Origin: Chloroflexota bacterium | Lineage (GTDB): Bacteria > Chloroflexota > Anaerolineae > Anaerolineales > Villigracilaceae | Direction of reading: 5' to 3' | Length of the DNA: 39,700 nt | NCBI GenBank assembly: GCA_021796315.1 | Contig: JAJYOH010000004.1 | Span: forward strand, 1-39,700 | Part shown: piece after piece, positions 23,916 to 32,165 of the stretch | How the letters are laid out: each line of letters begins with the position of its first letter | How positions within the stretch are numbered: the first letter of the stretch is position 1 | Program-made: the position numbers and the translations under genes | The notes under the pieces: generated by a model | Seen by the model: the letters and a program-made list of their open reading frames with translations, nothing else | Told to the model about the DNA's origin: nothing | The model's database searches: none

Positions 23916-24803
23916 ATGGAACAGAAAACTGGTACCTGGACTGAGAAAAAGGGTTTAGCCCAAATGTTAAAAGGCGGCGTCATCATGGATGTGGTGAATG
24001 CCGAGCATGCCAAAATTGCTGAAGATGCCGGAGCGTGTGCGGTGATGGCGCTTGAGCGCGTCCCTGCTGATATTCGTGCGGATGGTGGTGTGGCGCGTAT
24101 GTCTGATCCCGATATGATCCTCAAGATCATGGATGCAGTCAGCATCCCGGTGATGGCGAAATGCCGCATCGGTCATTTCGTTGAAGCGCAAATTCTCGAA
24201 GCGATTGGCGTGGATTATATTGATGAATCCGAAGTGCTGACCCCTGCCGACGAGACCAATCATATTTTGAAACACAACTTCAAAGTGCCATTTGTGTGCG
24301 GATGCCGCAACCTAGGCGAAGCTCTGCGCCGCGTTGGTGAAGGTGCTGCCATGATCCGCACCAAGGGCGAGGCCGGAACCGGTGATGTGGTTGAAGCTGT
24401 TCGCCATGCGCGCACAGTGTTGGGAGATATTCGTCATCTGACCACGATGGCCGACGAAGAATTGATGCGCTATTCAAAAGAAATTGGCGCGCCGTATGAG
24501 TTGGTCAAAGAAACCAAACAGCTTGGGCGAATGCCTGTCGTGAATTTCGCGGCGGGCGGAGTTGCGACTCCGGCCGACGCGGCTTTGATGATGCAACTTG
24601 GTGTGGACGGTGTCTTCGTTGGCTCTGGAATCTTCAAGAGCGGCGACCCAGCTCGTCGCGCCGCAGCCATTGTCAAAGCGGTGACGTATTATCAGGATGC
24701 CTCCATTCTTGCGGAAGTCAGCAAGAATCTTGGCGAGCCAATGGTCGGACGCAACGTTTCGCAAATGCCTGAAACCGAAAAGATCGCGGGCCGCGGCTGG
24801 TAA
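23916..24803 (+). CDS. pdxS: Pyridoxal 5'-phosphate synthase, synthase subunit
   Basis: A 295-residue PdxS. The subunit makes PLP from ribose 5-phosphate, glyceraldehyde 3-phosphate and ammonia. Hallmarks are [42 protein letters not shown], the lysine in MAKCRIGHF that forms the first substrate adduct, the second lysine in [12 protein letters not shown], and [27 protein letters not shown]. The frame is open from 23877, but ATG 23916 has AAGGAGA at the right distance and gives the family's usual length. A TAGAAT at 23881 may be its -10. pdxT follows across an 83-base spacer made almost wholly of a 7-base repeat hairpin. Confidence 0.97.
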   Translation: MEQKTGTWTEKKGLAQMLKGGVIMDVVNAEHAKIAEDAGACAVMALERVPADIRADGGVARMSDPDMILKIMDAVSIPVMAKCRIGHFVEAQILEAIGVDYIDESEVLTPADETNHILKHNFKVPFVCGCRNLGEALRRVGEGAAMIRTKGEAGTGDVVEAVRHARTVLGDIRHLTTMADEELMRYSKEIGAPYELVKETKQLGRMPVVNFAAGGVATPADAALMMQLGVDGVFVGSGIFKSGDPARRAAAIVKAVTYYQDASILAEVSKNLGEPMVGRNVSQMPETEKIAGRGW

Positions 24804-24808
24804 ATTCT

Positions 24809-24886
24809 TTAGCTGTTAGCGGTTGGCTTTTAGCTCTTAGATTGAGCCTTTGCTAATCGCTAATGGCTAATTGCTGATAGCTAATT
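24809..24886. repeat. Inverted heptamer array filling the pdxS-pdxT spacer
   Basis: The left arm is five 7-base units (TTAGCTG, TTAGCGG, TTGGCTT, TTAGCTC, TTAGATT; 24809-24843). The right arm is five units of the complementary type (GCTAATC, GCTAATG, GCTAATT, GCTGATA, GCTAATT; 24852-24886). The arms pair over 32 bases with nine mismatches, most of which become G-U pairs in RNA. The array starts five bases after the pdxS stop and abuts the pdxT ATG. No Shine-Dalgarno is present. Confidence 0.8.
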
Positions 24887-25465
24887 ATGAAAATTGGAGT
24901 TCTTGCCCTGCAAGGCGATTTTGCCGAACATATCGTCATGCTCAAAAAGCTTGGCGTGGAAACTGCGGAAGTTCGCCTGCCCGAACATCTCAAAGGTCTC
25001 GATGGGCTGATCATGCCCGGCGGCGAATCGACGACGATCGGCAAGCTGGCAGTGGCTTACAACTTAATGGAGCCGCTTCGAACTTTCGGCCAGCGCCACG
25101 CGATTTGGGGGACTTGTGCCGGCGCGATATTTCTCTCGAAAGATGTGCAGCGCCACCAGCCTTTGCTTGGATTAATGGATATTCGCGTCGTGCGTAATGC
25201 GTTCGGACGCCAGGTTGATTCTTTCGAGACCGATCTTGATATCACTGAATTGAAAAAAGCCACTGCATCTGATACGCCATATCACGCTGTTTTTATCCGT
25301 GCGCCGATTATTGAATCCGTGCATGGCGATACGAAAATTTTATGCGCATTGTCAGATAGCCGCATCGTCGCTGCGCAGCAGGGACATTTGCTGGCTACAT
25401 CTTTCCACCCTGAATTAACGAACGATACTCGCTTCCACGAATATTTTCTTTCGCTTGCCGATTGA
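24887..25465 (+). CDS. pdxT: Pyridoxal 5'-phosphate synthase, glutaminase subunit
   Basis: A 192-residue class I glutamine amidotransferase that supplies ammonia to PdxS. It has IGVLALQGDFAEH at the start, GLIMPGGESTTIGKL, the nucleophile elbow GTCAGAI with Cys77, and the His174/Glu176 pair in SFHPEL that completes the triad. Length and motif order are typical of PdxT. The gene has no Shine-Dalgarno. The bases before its ATG are the right arm of a heptamer hairpin, which could influence the PdxS:PdxT ratio. A second hairpin of the same design follows it. Confidence 0.97.
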   Translation: MKIGVLALQGDFAEHIVMLKKLGVETAEVRLPEHLKGLDGLIMPGGESTTIGKLAVAYNLMEPLRTFGQRHAIWGTCAGAIFLSKDVQRHQPLLGLMDIRVVRNAFGRQVDSFETDLDITELKKATASDTPYHAVFIRAPIIESVHGDTKILCALSDSRIVAAQQGHLLATSFHPELTNDTRFHEYFLSLAD

Positions 25466-25468
25466 AGC

Positions 25469-25537
25469 GGTTGAAGGCTACAAGTTGAAAGTTTAAAGAT
25501 TGACCAACCTTCAACTTTGAACCATCAACCTTAAACC
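25469..25537. repeat. Second inverted heptamer array, between pdxT and the GNAT-like gene
   Basis: The left arm has units GGTTGAA, GGCTACA, AGTTGAA, AGTTTAA (25469-25496). The right arm has GACCAAC, CTTCAAC, TTTGAAC, CATCAAC, CTTAAAC (25502-25536). The arms match over 29 bases with about nine mismatches. It has the same layout as the array before pdxT but a different unit. It begins three bases after the pdxT stop and ends two or three bases before the next ATG. Confidence 0.78.
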
Positions 25538-25539
25538 CA

Positions 25540-26454
25540 ATGACCATCCGTCCGCTCGACCTGCTTGATCTTCCCAGCCTTTATCGTTATCGCGGCGAAG
25601 CCGTCAGCCTCGACTCTGCCCGTCTGCTCACGCGCGGCAATCCACTTGGGGCTGTCGGCATGTTGGCTTACATGAATCCGCGACGGCATGTGTACACTGC
25701 TGTTTCAGATGATGGTGCGACTCTGCTCGGTGGGATCACTCACGCGAACGGCGATACATTTGCCAAACTGCTTTACCTCGCCCCCGCTTCCAACCTCGAC
25801 CTTCCATCGGCTCCCGCGCTAATTGATCATCTCTCCGCCCAGGCTGGATCCTGGGGCGCATTCCACGCTCTCGCTGAAGTGGACGAAGGCAGTGACGCAT
25901 TCCCCGCGCTTCGCATGTCGGGATTCTCCGTCTATGCGTGGCAGAGGATGTGGGATGTGTCGAATATAATGGCGTCCACTAACGGGTCGAGTTGGATGCG
26001 CGTTAAATCTGTCAGTCTGCCTGCCATTCAAAATCTCTATCATCAAATTGTCCCTCCGCTTTTGCAGCCCGTCGAGCCAACTCCGAAAAGCGCGACAGGG
26101 TTTATGTGTAACGAGGGGCCGAAATGTTTTATCAACTTGTCGATGGGAGCGATGGGAATTGTGCTTTATCCGTTGATCCATCCTGAAGCGTCGGATGTCG
26201 GCGCGAAGCTGGCAGCGTTGTTGAGCGCTTTGTCCAATCGTGGAAGCCGCCCTGTTTATCTTTGCGTGCGTTCGTATCAGGCCTGGCTTGAACCGGTGCT
26301 TGAAGATCTCGGTGCAAAAGTTGCAACGCGGCAGGCCGTGATGGTCAAACATTTGGCGCGGATGGTAAAGGATGAGCAAGTCGAGCGCGTGGCACAGCCT
26401 GCTGGTGTGACGGTCCAGCCGTCGAGGGTAAGCCATATTCGAGCCAAAAAATAA
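25540..26454 (+). CDS. GNAT-like acetyltransferase-fold protein
   Basis: A 304-residue protein that reads as a divergent GNAT-type fold. It opens MTIRPLDLLDLPSLYRY, typical of GNAT N-termini. It contains HALAEVDEGSDAFPALRMSGFSVYAWQRMW, the usual helix-then-strand end of an acetyltransferase domain. A second, similar half (residues about 155-285) includes RPVYLCVRSYQAWLEPVLEDLGAKVATRQAVMVKH. No clear acetyl-CoA P-loop (Q/RxxGxG/A) is visible, so catalysis is uncertain. The start codon is immediately preceded by a heptamer hairpin, with no Shine-Dalgarno. It follows pdxT and precedes the R3H ATPase gene on the same strand. Confidence 0.65.
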   Translation: MTIRPLDLLDLPSLYRYRGEAVSLDSARLLTRGNPLGAVGMLAYMNPRRHVYTAVSDDGATLLGGITHANGDTFAKLLYLAPASNLDLPSAPALIDHLSAQAGSWGAFHALAEVDEGSDAFPALRMSGFSVYAWQRMWDVSNIMASTNGSSWMRVKSVSLPAIQNLYHQIVPPLLQPVEPTPKSATGFMCNEGPKCFINLSMGAMGIVLYPLIHPEASDVGAKLAALLSALSNRGSRPVYLCVRSYQAWLEPVLEDLGAKVATRQAVMVKHLARMVKDEQVERVAQPAGVTVQPSRVSHIRAKK

Positions 26455-26492
26455 TTGTTTTGATTTGTTAATGGGGAAAATATCTTTCTATG

Positions 26493-26641
26493 TATAATAG
26501 ATATGGATCACAAATGAAGCAGGTACGCCGACATGGTCATTCACAGCTAGGCTTCCGTAAGCCGTCCGTTCGTGGGAATCAGGCGGCGCATGTAGAAAAA
26601 TCCCCGTTCTTACAGTTAACTATTCATCATAAAAATAAACC
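26493..26641 (+). promoter_or_regulatory. Promoter and structured leader of the R3H ATPase gene
   Basis: TATAAT at 26493-26498 would start a leader of about 135 bases. It holds a stable hairpin (GGCTT-CCGT-AAGCC, 26550-26563), a possible long-range pair ACATG/CATGT (26531-26535 with 26589-26593) and a five-codon frame reading MVIHS (26533-26550). It matches no riboswitch class I can recognise. No good -35 hexamer is present. Confidence 0.4.
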
Positions 26642-28234
26642 ATGACTCAACATCGAATTACAGACGATCTGGACGCCCTGCTGGACGTTCTGCCAAGTAA
26701 TATTCGCCACTCCGTGGAAAAAGCCAATAACAGCGACAAATTGCTCGAGATCATTCTCGATCTTGGACGTGTGCCAACCGCGCGATTTGTCGAGGAAGAA
26801 ATCGCGCTGGCGGAAAAAGAACTCACGCGCGCCGAACTCGATTACGTGGATGAACGCACCGGCGATTTCGACGCGGACAATCGCGCTGGGATCGAGCGCA
26901 CGCTTCATCGCATCTCCGCCATCCGCAACCGGCGCAGCGCGGTGGTTGGACTCACGCTGCGTGTCGGCCGCGCCGTGTACGGCACGGTGGACATTATTCA
27001 AGACATCATCGAGTCGGGAAAATCCGTGCTCATCCTTGGACGCCCGGGCGTGGGCAAAACAACTTTGCTGCGCGAGGCCGCCCGCATTCTCGCTGAGAAT
27101 AAACGCGTGGTCATCGTGGACACGTCCAACGAAATAGGCGGCGACGGTGATGTGCCGCATCCCGCGGTTGGACGCGCGCGCCGCATGCAAGTGCGCGAGC
27201 CGATGCTTCAACATGAAGTAATGATCGAAGCTGTTGAGAATCACAACCCCGAAGTTATTGTCATCGACGAGATCGGGCGCGAACTCGAAGCCGCCGCAGC
27301 GCGCACCATCGCCGAGCGCGGGGTGCAGCTCATCGGCACGGCGCACGGACAAACTCTCGATAATCTTTTGCTCAACCCAACTTTAAGCGATCTCGTCGGC
27401 GGCATCGAAGCGGTCACGTTGTCGGACGAGGAGGCCCGTCGACGCGGCACGCAGAAAACGGTCCTTGAAAGACGCGCGCCTCCAACCTTCGATGTGTTGA
27501 TCGAAATCCAAACGCGCGATCGTTTCGCGGTTCATGCCGATATCATGTCGGCAGTCGATGCGTTGCTGCGCGGATATCCGCTTCAGCCTGAAATTCGGAT
27601 GCGCGATGCCGAGGGCAAGATTCAGATCGAGAAAGCCGCACCCGTTTCATCATCCAGAGTGGACGCGAAGGAACCAAAAGCGCCTCGTCGCGGACGTGGG
27701 CCGGTCACGGCTCCCGAAGCGCCGGTCATCACCCCGCGCCTTGAACCCGCTCCAGGCGGCACGTTACAGCCCATCAAAATTTATCCGTACGGCGTGGCGA
27801 GAAATCGACTCATGCAAGCCGCGAAAAGATTGGGCGTGCCTGCCATCATCGTCAAAGATGCGGGCGAAGCCAACGCGCTGGTAACGTTGAAAGGACATTA
27901 CCGCGACCGCCAGCAAACCATCGTGGACGCCGAACATCGCGGCATGCCGATCTATGTTTTGCGCGCCAACTCGGTGGGACAGGTGGAACAATTTCTGAGC
28001 GACCTGTTCAACATCCCCGGCGAGCAACAAGCAGCAGGCGGTGAGTTGGACGATGTGAAATCGCAAATGCAGGAGGCGATTGCGGCGGTGCTCAACGGCG
28101 AGCGTTGGGTTGACCTGCCGCCGAGTTCATCATTGGTGCGAAGATTGCAGCACGAGATGGCGCGTCAGGCCGAGTTGGTTTCACATTCTTATGGAAAAGA
28201 ACCAAGACGGCATGTGAGGATTTTCAGGGAATAA
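26642..28234 (+). CDS. R3H-domain AAA ATPase (SpoIIIAA/Ycf45-like)
   Basis: A 530-residue protein of the Ycf45/SpoIIIAA-related P-loop family. The N-terminal domain (residues 1-110) leads to an ATPase core with Walker A GRPGVGKT (133-140), Walker B VIVIDEIG and the conserved TAHGQTLDNLLLNPTLSDLVGGIEAVTLSD. A Pro/Ala-rich linker at about 340-380 is followed by a domain reading IKIYPYGVARNRLMQAAKRL, and then by a C-terminal R3H motif (SSSLVRRLQHEMARQAELVSHSYGKEPRRHVRIF) that binds single-stranded nucleic acid. The family is widespread in Chloroflexota, Cyanobacteria and plastids with no settled role. It has its own promoter and leader. Confidence 0.9.
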   Translation: MTQHRITDDLDALLDVLPSNIRHSVEKANNSDKLLEIILDLGRVPTARFVEEEIALAEKELTRAELDYVDERTGDFDADNRAGIERTLHRISAIRNRRSAVVGLTLRVGRAVYGTVDIIQDIIESGKSVLILGRPGVGKTTLLREAARILAENKRVVIVDTSNEIGGDGDVPHPAVGRARRMQVREPMLQHEVMIEAVENHNPEVIVIDEIGRELEAAAARTIAERGVQLIGTAHGQTLDNLLLNPTLSDLVGGIEAVTLSDEEARRRGTQKTVLERRAPPTFDVLIEIQTRDRFAVHADIMSAVDALLRGYPLQPEIRMRDAEGKIQIEKAAPVSSSRVDAKEPKAPRRGRGPVTAPEAPVITPRLEPAPGGTLQPIKIYPYGVARNRLMQAAKRLGVPAIIVKDAGEANALVTLKGHYRDRQQTIVDAEHRGMPIYVLRANSVGQVEQFLSDLFNIPGEQQAAGGELDDVKSQMQEAIAAVLNGERWVDLPPSSSLVRRLQHEMARQAELVSHSYGKEPRRHVRIFRE

Positions 28235-28238
28235 AAAA

Positions 28239-28266
28239 GTAGGGACACGATATGTCGTGTCCCTAC
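28239..28266 (-). terminator. Terminator of the HtrA gene (minus strand)
   Basis: A perfect 12-bp stem (GTAGGGACACGA/TCGTGTCCCTAC) with a TATG loop is followed on the minus strand by CTTTTTTATT, and on the plus strand only by AAAATTGG. It is therefore oriented to stop the htrA-like gene, and it lies between two convergent genes. Confidence 0.85.
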
Positions 28267-28283
28267 AAAATTGGTTGGGGAAA

Positions 28284-29432
28284 TTAATTATGCGGCGCTT
28301 CGCCAAGCGTGACTTGAACCTGCATATCTTTTCCATTTCTCGAAATGCCAATTGTGATTTGATCTCCGGCTTTGTAAGTGAAAAGTGTGTTGAGATAGGA
28401 ATGGGTCGCGTCCAAAGACACGTTGTCAATCTTGGTGATGATGTCGCCTTGTTGCAGGCCGGCTTTGCTGGCAGGGCTGCCGGCAGCGACTCTCGTCACG
28501 TAGGCGCCCCATTGAACGGGCAAGTTATAAGCAGCGGCGATGTCGGGCGTGATGGGTTGATATCCGGTTCCCAAATACGGGTGTGAGAAATAACCCTTTT
28601 GAATAATTTGTTGTGCCACTGCCTGCGCGGTGTTGATCGGGATGGAGAATCCCAAGCCTTCTGCGACCGCGCCGGTTCCGGTGTTACGGACGATCAAGGT
28701 GTTGACGCCGATCACTTCTCCAGCCAGGTCGACCAGCGGCCCGCCGGAATTTCCCTGGTTGATGGCCGCGTCAGTTTGGATCAGGCCCTCGATCTGGTAG
28801 CCCTTTCCAGTGTCGAGCGAACGTCCCGTCGCGCTGACCACGCCAACTGTCACGGTATTTTTAAAGTCACCGAGCGGCGAGCCGATCGCGATCACAGATT
28901 CACCCGGCTGGAGCACATCCGAATTTCCAAGCTTGGCAACTGCCGGGACTTTTCCTTCCGCTTTCAAAACAGCGATGTCAGAGTAAGGATCGGTTCCAAC
29001 GATGACAGCTTTTTCCTGCGTTCCATCAGATAGGATGATGTTTGTATTTTGCGTTCCTTCCACAACGTGGTTATTGGTGAGGATGTAGCCCTGATTTGAA
29101 ATGAAGATGCCGCTTCCGCTGACGGTCTGGTCGCCGCTTGTTCCGAAGAAAGTTTGCTGTCCCGGAATAGTGCCGACCACGGTCACAACGGCGGGACCGA
29201 TCTGCTTCACCGCCTGCGTAATTGTGGTTTGGATATCGGTTGTGTTGAGAGTGAGAGTTTGCGTTGGGTTGGTGTTGCTGGCAGGCAATGCTGCCTGAAC
29301 AGGCGCTGGCAGTTTGGTTTGTTGCCTCACTGCCTGATATACACCTATTCCGCCTGCAACGGCGCCGGCCAGCGCAGAAACACCGGCAACCGCCACGATC
29401 AATGTGATATAGAGAATTCGTTTCAAATTCAT
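28284..29432 (-). CDS. HtrA/DegP-family membrane-anchored serine protease
   Basis: A 382-residue protease. An N-terminal hydrophobic segment (ILYITLIVAVAGVSALAGAVAGG) anchors it, with the rest outside the membrane. The trypsin-like domain has His122 (TNNHVVEG), Asp152 (DPYSDIAVLK) and Ser229 (NQGNSGGPL), and one PDZ domain at about 285-378 (AAGSPASKAGLQQGDIITKID). This is the usual single-PDZ architecture of Gram-positive-type HtrA. It degrades or refolds damaged exported proteins. The frame extends to 29582, but ATG 29432 follows GGAGG at the right distance and gives a clean signal anchor. It is transcribed away from the DMT transporter gene. Confidence 0.93.
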   Translation of the reverse strand: MNLKRILYITLIVAVAGVSALAGAVAGGIGVYQAVRQQTKLPAPVQAALPASNTNPTQTLTLNTTDIQTTITQAVKQIGPAVVTVVGTIPGQQTFFGTSGDQTVSGSGIFISNQGYILTNNHVVEGTQNTNIILSDGTQEKAVIVGTDPYSDIAVLKAEGKVPAVAKLGNSDVLQPGESVIAIGSPLGDFKNTVTVGVVSATGRSLDTGKGYQIEGLIQTDAAINQGNSGGPLVDLAGEVIGVNTLIVRNTGTGAVAEGLGFSIPINTAQAVAQQIIQKGYFSHPYLGTGYQPITPDIAAAYNLPVQWGAYVTRVAAGSPASKAGLQQGDIITKIDNVSLDATHSYLNTLFTYKAGDQITIGISRNGKDMQVQVTLGEAPHN

Positions 29433-29587
29433 TTGGACCTCCGTGTTTACAGGTCCCATTCTAATATTTGAAAATGACAGTGGAATTAAACAATTGTTGG
29501 TTAAAAATGTCGAAGATGAATTTATAATGAGAGCAGATGGGCACGGACTTTGGAATTTAGTTAACATGACCGAAAGGTACAAATCAA

Positions 29588-30025
29588 ATGTTGAGTCTGC
29601 TATTGACGGTTTTGATCGGCATATTGGGTGGGATTTCTGTTGGATTGCAAGGCCCCATCGCCTCCCAGATGAGTCAAAAAGTTGGGAGCGCGGCCAGCAG
29701 TTTTGTTGTGCATGTCAGCGGCGCATTTTTATCCGGGTTGTTATTATTGGCGCGCGGCGGCGAGCAAATTAGAAACTGGCGCAGCCTTTCCTGGTACATG
29801 CTGATCTCAGGCGTCTTCGGCGTGATTTTATATTTGACGCTGAATCACACCATGCCGCGTCTCGGTGCGACGACTGCGCTGGCGTTGATCATCATCGGAC
29901 AACTGGCGATGGGCATCGTCATCGACCATTTCGGTTTGTTCGGCATCCCGGTTCATCGCTTTGACTTTATGCGGCTGGCCGGTGCTGGATTGTTGATCGT
30001 CGGCGGATATTTGATCGTCAGGTAG
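29588..30025 (+). CDS. DMT-family transporter (DUF606/YdcZ-like)
   Basis: A 145-residue membrane protein with about five hydrophobic helices. The opening LLTVLIGILGGISVGLQGPIASQMSQKVGS and the central GVILYLTLNHTMPRLGATTALALIIIGQL followed by D and H residues match the small DUF606 branch of the drug/metabolite transporter superfamily. These half-size proteins probably work as dimers, and the substrate is unknown. GAAAGG lies upstream of the ATG. The thymidylate kinase gene starts six bases after the stop codon, so the two are likely in one operon with a TATAAT at 29523-29528. Confidence 0.85.
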   Translation: MLSLLLTVLIGILGGISVGLQGPIASQMSQKVGSAASSFVVHVSGAFLSGLLLLARGGEQIRNWRSLSWYMLISGVFGVILYLTLNHTMPRLGATTALALIIIGQLAMGIVIDHFGLFGIPVHRFDFMRLAGAGLLIVGGYLIVR

Positions 30026-30031
30026 AAGATT

Positions 30032-30658
30032 ATGTTTATCACACTCGAAGGCCCCGAAGGTTCCGGCAAGACATCGCACATTCCTTATCTCGTTGAATAT
30101 TTGCGCGAGAAAGGTCACACCGTTTTCCCGACGCGTGAACCGGGCGGGACATCCATCAGCGAGCAGATCCGCGAAATTTTGCATGATCTGAAAAATGCCG
30201 AGATGCATCCGCGCACCGAGACGTTGCTTTATCAGGCAGCGCGTGCGCAGATCGTGGAGCAGGTCATTCGTCCGCGTTTGGAGGCGGGTGAGATCGTTCT
30301 CTCTGACCGTTATTATGATTCGACGATTGCTTATCAGGGTTATGGTCATCAACAGAATTTGGATGAAGTGCGTGCGTTGGTCAAATATGCCACAGGCGGA
30401 CTGTCTCCTAACCTGACAATTTTGCTTGACCTCGATGTTGAAGTTGGGCTGAAGCGCAAAACGCAAAACGGCATGGAATGGAATCGCCTCGACGCTTACA
30501 CGGTTGAATTTCACCAGCGCGTGAGAAAAGGTTATTTGGAAATGGTGAAGGCCGAACCGAAAAGATGGATCGTGGTGGACGCGAGTCAAAGCTGGGATAA
30601 AGTGCAGGAAAACTTGCGTGAGAAAATTTCGACGGCATTGAAATCCTACAAAAAATAA
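30032..30658 (+). CDS. tmk: Thymidylate kinase
   Basis: A 208-residue TMPK that phosphorylates dTMP to dTDP. It has P-loop GPEGSGKT (residues 7-14), the TREPGGTSISEQIREIL motif that contacts the base and phosphate, the DRYYDSTIAYQGYG motif, and the LID region after LLDLDVEVGLKRK. The length is normal. It sits six bases behind the DMT gene and three bases ahead of the peptidase E-like gene. With the deoxynucleoside kinase at 14.4 kb, it gives this window two steps of dNTP supply. Confidence 0.96.
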   Translation: MFITLEGPEGSGKTSHIPYLVEYLREKGHTVFPTREPGGTSISEQIREILHDLKNAEMHPRTETLLYQAARAQIVEQVIRPRLEAGEIVLSDRYYDSTIAYQGYGHQQNLDEVRALVKYATGGLSPNLTILLDLDVEVGLKRKTQNGMEWNRLDAYTVEFHQRVRKGYLEMVKAEPKRWIVVDASQSWDKVQENLREKISTALKSYKK

Positions 30659-30660
30659 TT

Positions 30661-31341
30661 ATGGAACTACACCTTTTTTCTTCCCCCGGCGAAAATGATA
30701 TTCGCTACATCATCGAAGCCAGCCGTCCATATTTGGAAGGCAAGTCTGAAGCCACGGTTGCTTATATGCCGCTGGCGTCGCTTTACGCTGAGAAATGGCT
30801 GGATGACAATCAAAAATATTTTCAAGGTTTGGCGCGCCTTGAGATGGTCAACGCTGAGTTGATGGATTTGAAAGAGATGGAAGACATCTTGCGCCGCGCT
30901 TCGCTGGTCTATATCCCCGGCGGAAATACTTTTCTGCTGAACCATCGTCTGCACATCAGCAAGCTGGCGGATTATCTTCGCAAGAAAGTGCAGGCCGGTT
31001 TGCCGCTGGTCGCCTTCAGCGCCGGGATGATTTTATGCGGCCCCAATGTCTTGACGTCCAAAGATATGAATACAGTTGAGACATCGTATTTCGATGGCTT
31101 GAATTTAACTCCTTTCAACTTTTTTGCTCATTATGCCCAGGACGCCTGCGGCCAGTCTGTTCATGATGAGTGGCTGGCAGATTATCATTTCTTCCACGAT
31201 AATCCGGTTATCATGCTATCCGATGGCGTGTATATAAAAGTTGACGGACGAAAGAGTTTTCTTGTGCGCGGCAATGCCTGGATTCTGCGAAAAGGGCAGG
31301 AGAAGGAAAAGCTCGAACCCGGAAAACCGCTTTCAATATGA
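30661..31341 (+). CDS. Peptidase E-like (S51 family) protein
   Basis: A 226-residue protein with the class I glutaminase-like fold of peptidase family S51. YIPGGNTFLLNHRL and the nucleophile elbow AFSAGMILCG with Ser120 are clear. LFSSPGENDIRYI opens the domain. The His of the triad is less certain: candidates lie in FNFFAHYAQD. Family members cleave Asp-X dipeptides or cyanophycin, but this sequence is divergent, so the specificity is open. It starts three bases after tmk and is probably cotranscribed with it. Confidence 0.82.
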   Translation: MELHLFSSPGENDIRYIIEASRPYLEGKSEATVAYMPLASLYAEKWLDDNQKYFQGLARLEMVNAELMDLKEMEDILRRASLVYIPGGNTFLLNHRLHISKLADYLRKKVQAGLPLVAFSAGMILCGPNVLTSKDMNTVETSYFDGLNLTPFNFFAHYAQDACGQSVHDEWLADYHFFHDNPVIMLSDGVYIKVDGRKSFLVRGNAWILRKGQEKEKLEPGKPLSI

Positions 31342-31353
31342 GAGGATGGTATT

Positions 31354-31434
31354 ATGTCCAGGGAATTCAAAGTCTCGGATCGCTTTACAGGCAGGAACCC
31401 TCTCATGAAAGAAGCCTATATCATAGGCGGCTAA
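31354..31434 (+). pseudogene. 26-codon frame ending in a thiolase-like N-terminus
   Basis: A short frame with a GAGGAT ribosome site. Its last nine codons, from an internal ATG at 31405, read MKEAYIIGG and then stop. That string is how many acetyl-CoA acetyltransferases begin (continuing VRTP in intact genes). It may be the stump of a deleted thiolase gene or may simply be a leader peptide for the next gene, whose ATG is four bases downstream. Confidence 0.3.
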
Positions 31435-31438
31435 ACTT

Positions 31439-32155
31439 ATGACTAAATATTCGCTCTATGTTGAGTCCGGTCCGAAACATAAGAAGACCATGGTGCATGT
31501 GCTGGATCTGCTGGGATGTATTGCCCAAGGTCCAACAACGGAAGCCGCCCTGGAGTCCACGCCTGAGGCGATACGAACTTATCTGCGCTTTCTGGAACGA
31601 CACGGCGAGAGTGTCCGGCCGGATGGAGCGATCAACACTATTGTGGAAGCCCGCATCACCAAAGGTACGTGGCTTGGAAACGGAGATCCCACGCCGGGAT
31701 TTGCGCCGGACTTCAAGCCTCTTTCGACTCAAAATAAAAGCATCCATCTCCAGCGTTTGGCGTGGATGCAGTCCGATCTTTTGGATTTGATCCGTGATGA
31801 AACGCAGGAACAATTGCGACTTGAACCGAAAAGCGGTGGGCGCTCGATCTATCATATTTTGCAGCACATGGCCGAGTCGCAGGCGGTCTATTTGCGATAT
31901 CTGGTCGGCCCGGTGAACGGACTCTCTGAAGCGCTCAAAGCCGTGCAGAAAGAAGGCCCGGACTCTTTGCCGTTGACTTTGTCTACTGTTTGGGATATTA
32001 CCAGCGCGCGGCTTGAATCGCTGACCGATGATGAACGCAAACAGTTGGTCCCGCACGGCCAGGTGACGTGGTCGGCTCGCAGATGTATGCGCCGCATGTT
32101 GGAACACGGCTGGGAACACCTGCTTGAAATTTCTGAACGGTTGAAAAAAATATAG
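31439..32155 (+). CDS. HicB-like/DinB-fold fusion protein
   Basis: A 238-residue two-domain protein. Residues about 1-75 resemble a HicB antitoxin-like partial RNase H fold (YSLYVESGPKHKKTMVHVLDLLGCIAQGPTTEAALESTPEAIRTYLRFLE). Residues about 100-236 form a four-helix DinB/YfiT-like domain with metal-ligand-type histidines in IYHILQHMAESQ and CMRRMLEHGWEHLLEI. No HicA toxin is adjacent, so the N-terminal part is unlikely to act as an antitoxin. DinB-fold enzymes often carry out thiol-dependent detoxification, and this is a guess for the present protein. A second DinB-fold gene follows after 10 bases. Confidence 0.75.
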   Translation: MTKYSLYVESGPKHKKTMVHVLDLLGCIAQGPTTEAALESTPEAIRTYLRFLERHGESVRPDGAINTIVEARITKGTWLGNGDPTPGFAPDFKPLSTQNKSIHLQRLAWMQSDLLDLIRDETQEQLRLEPKSGGRSIYHILQHMAESQAVYLRYLVGPVNGLSEALKAVQKEGPDSLPLTLSTVWDITSARLESLTDDERKQLVPHGQVTWSARRCMRRMLEHGWEHLLEISERLKKI

Positions 32156-32165
32156 AGGTAATACG

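Noticed and set aside
26627..27352. Long minus-strand frame of 241 codons opposite the R3H ATPase
   Set aside because: It is antisense to a gene with intact Walker motifs and arises from GC-rich codon bias. No family motif is present.
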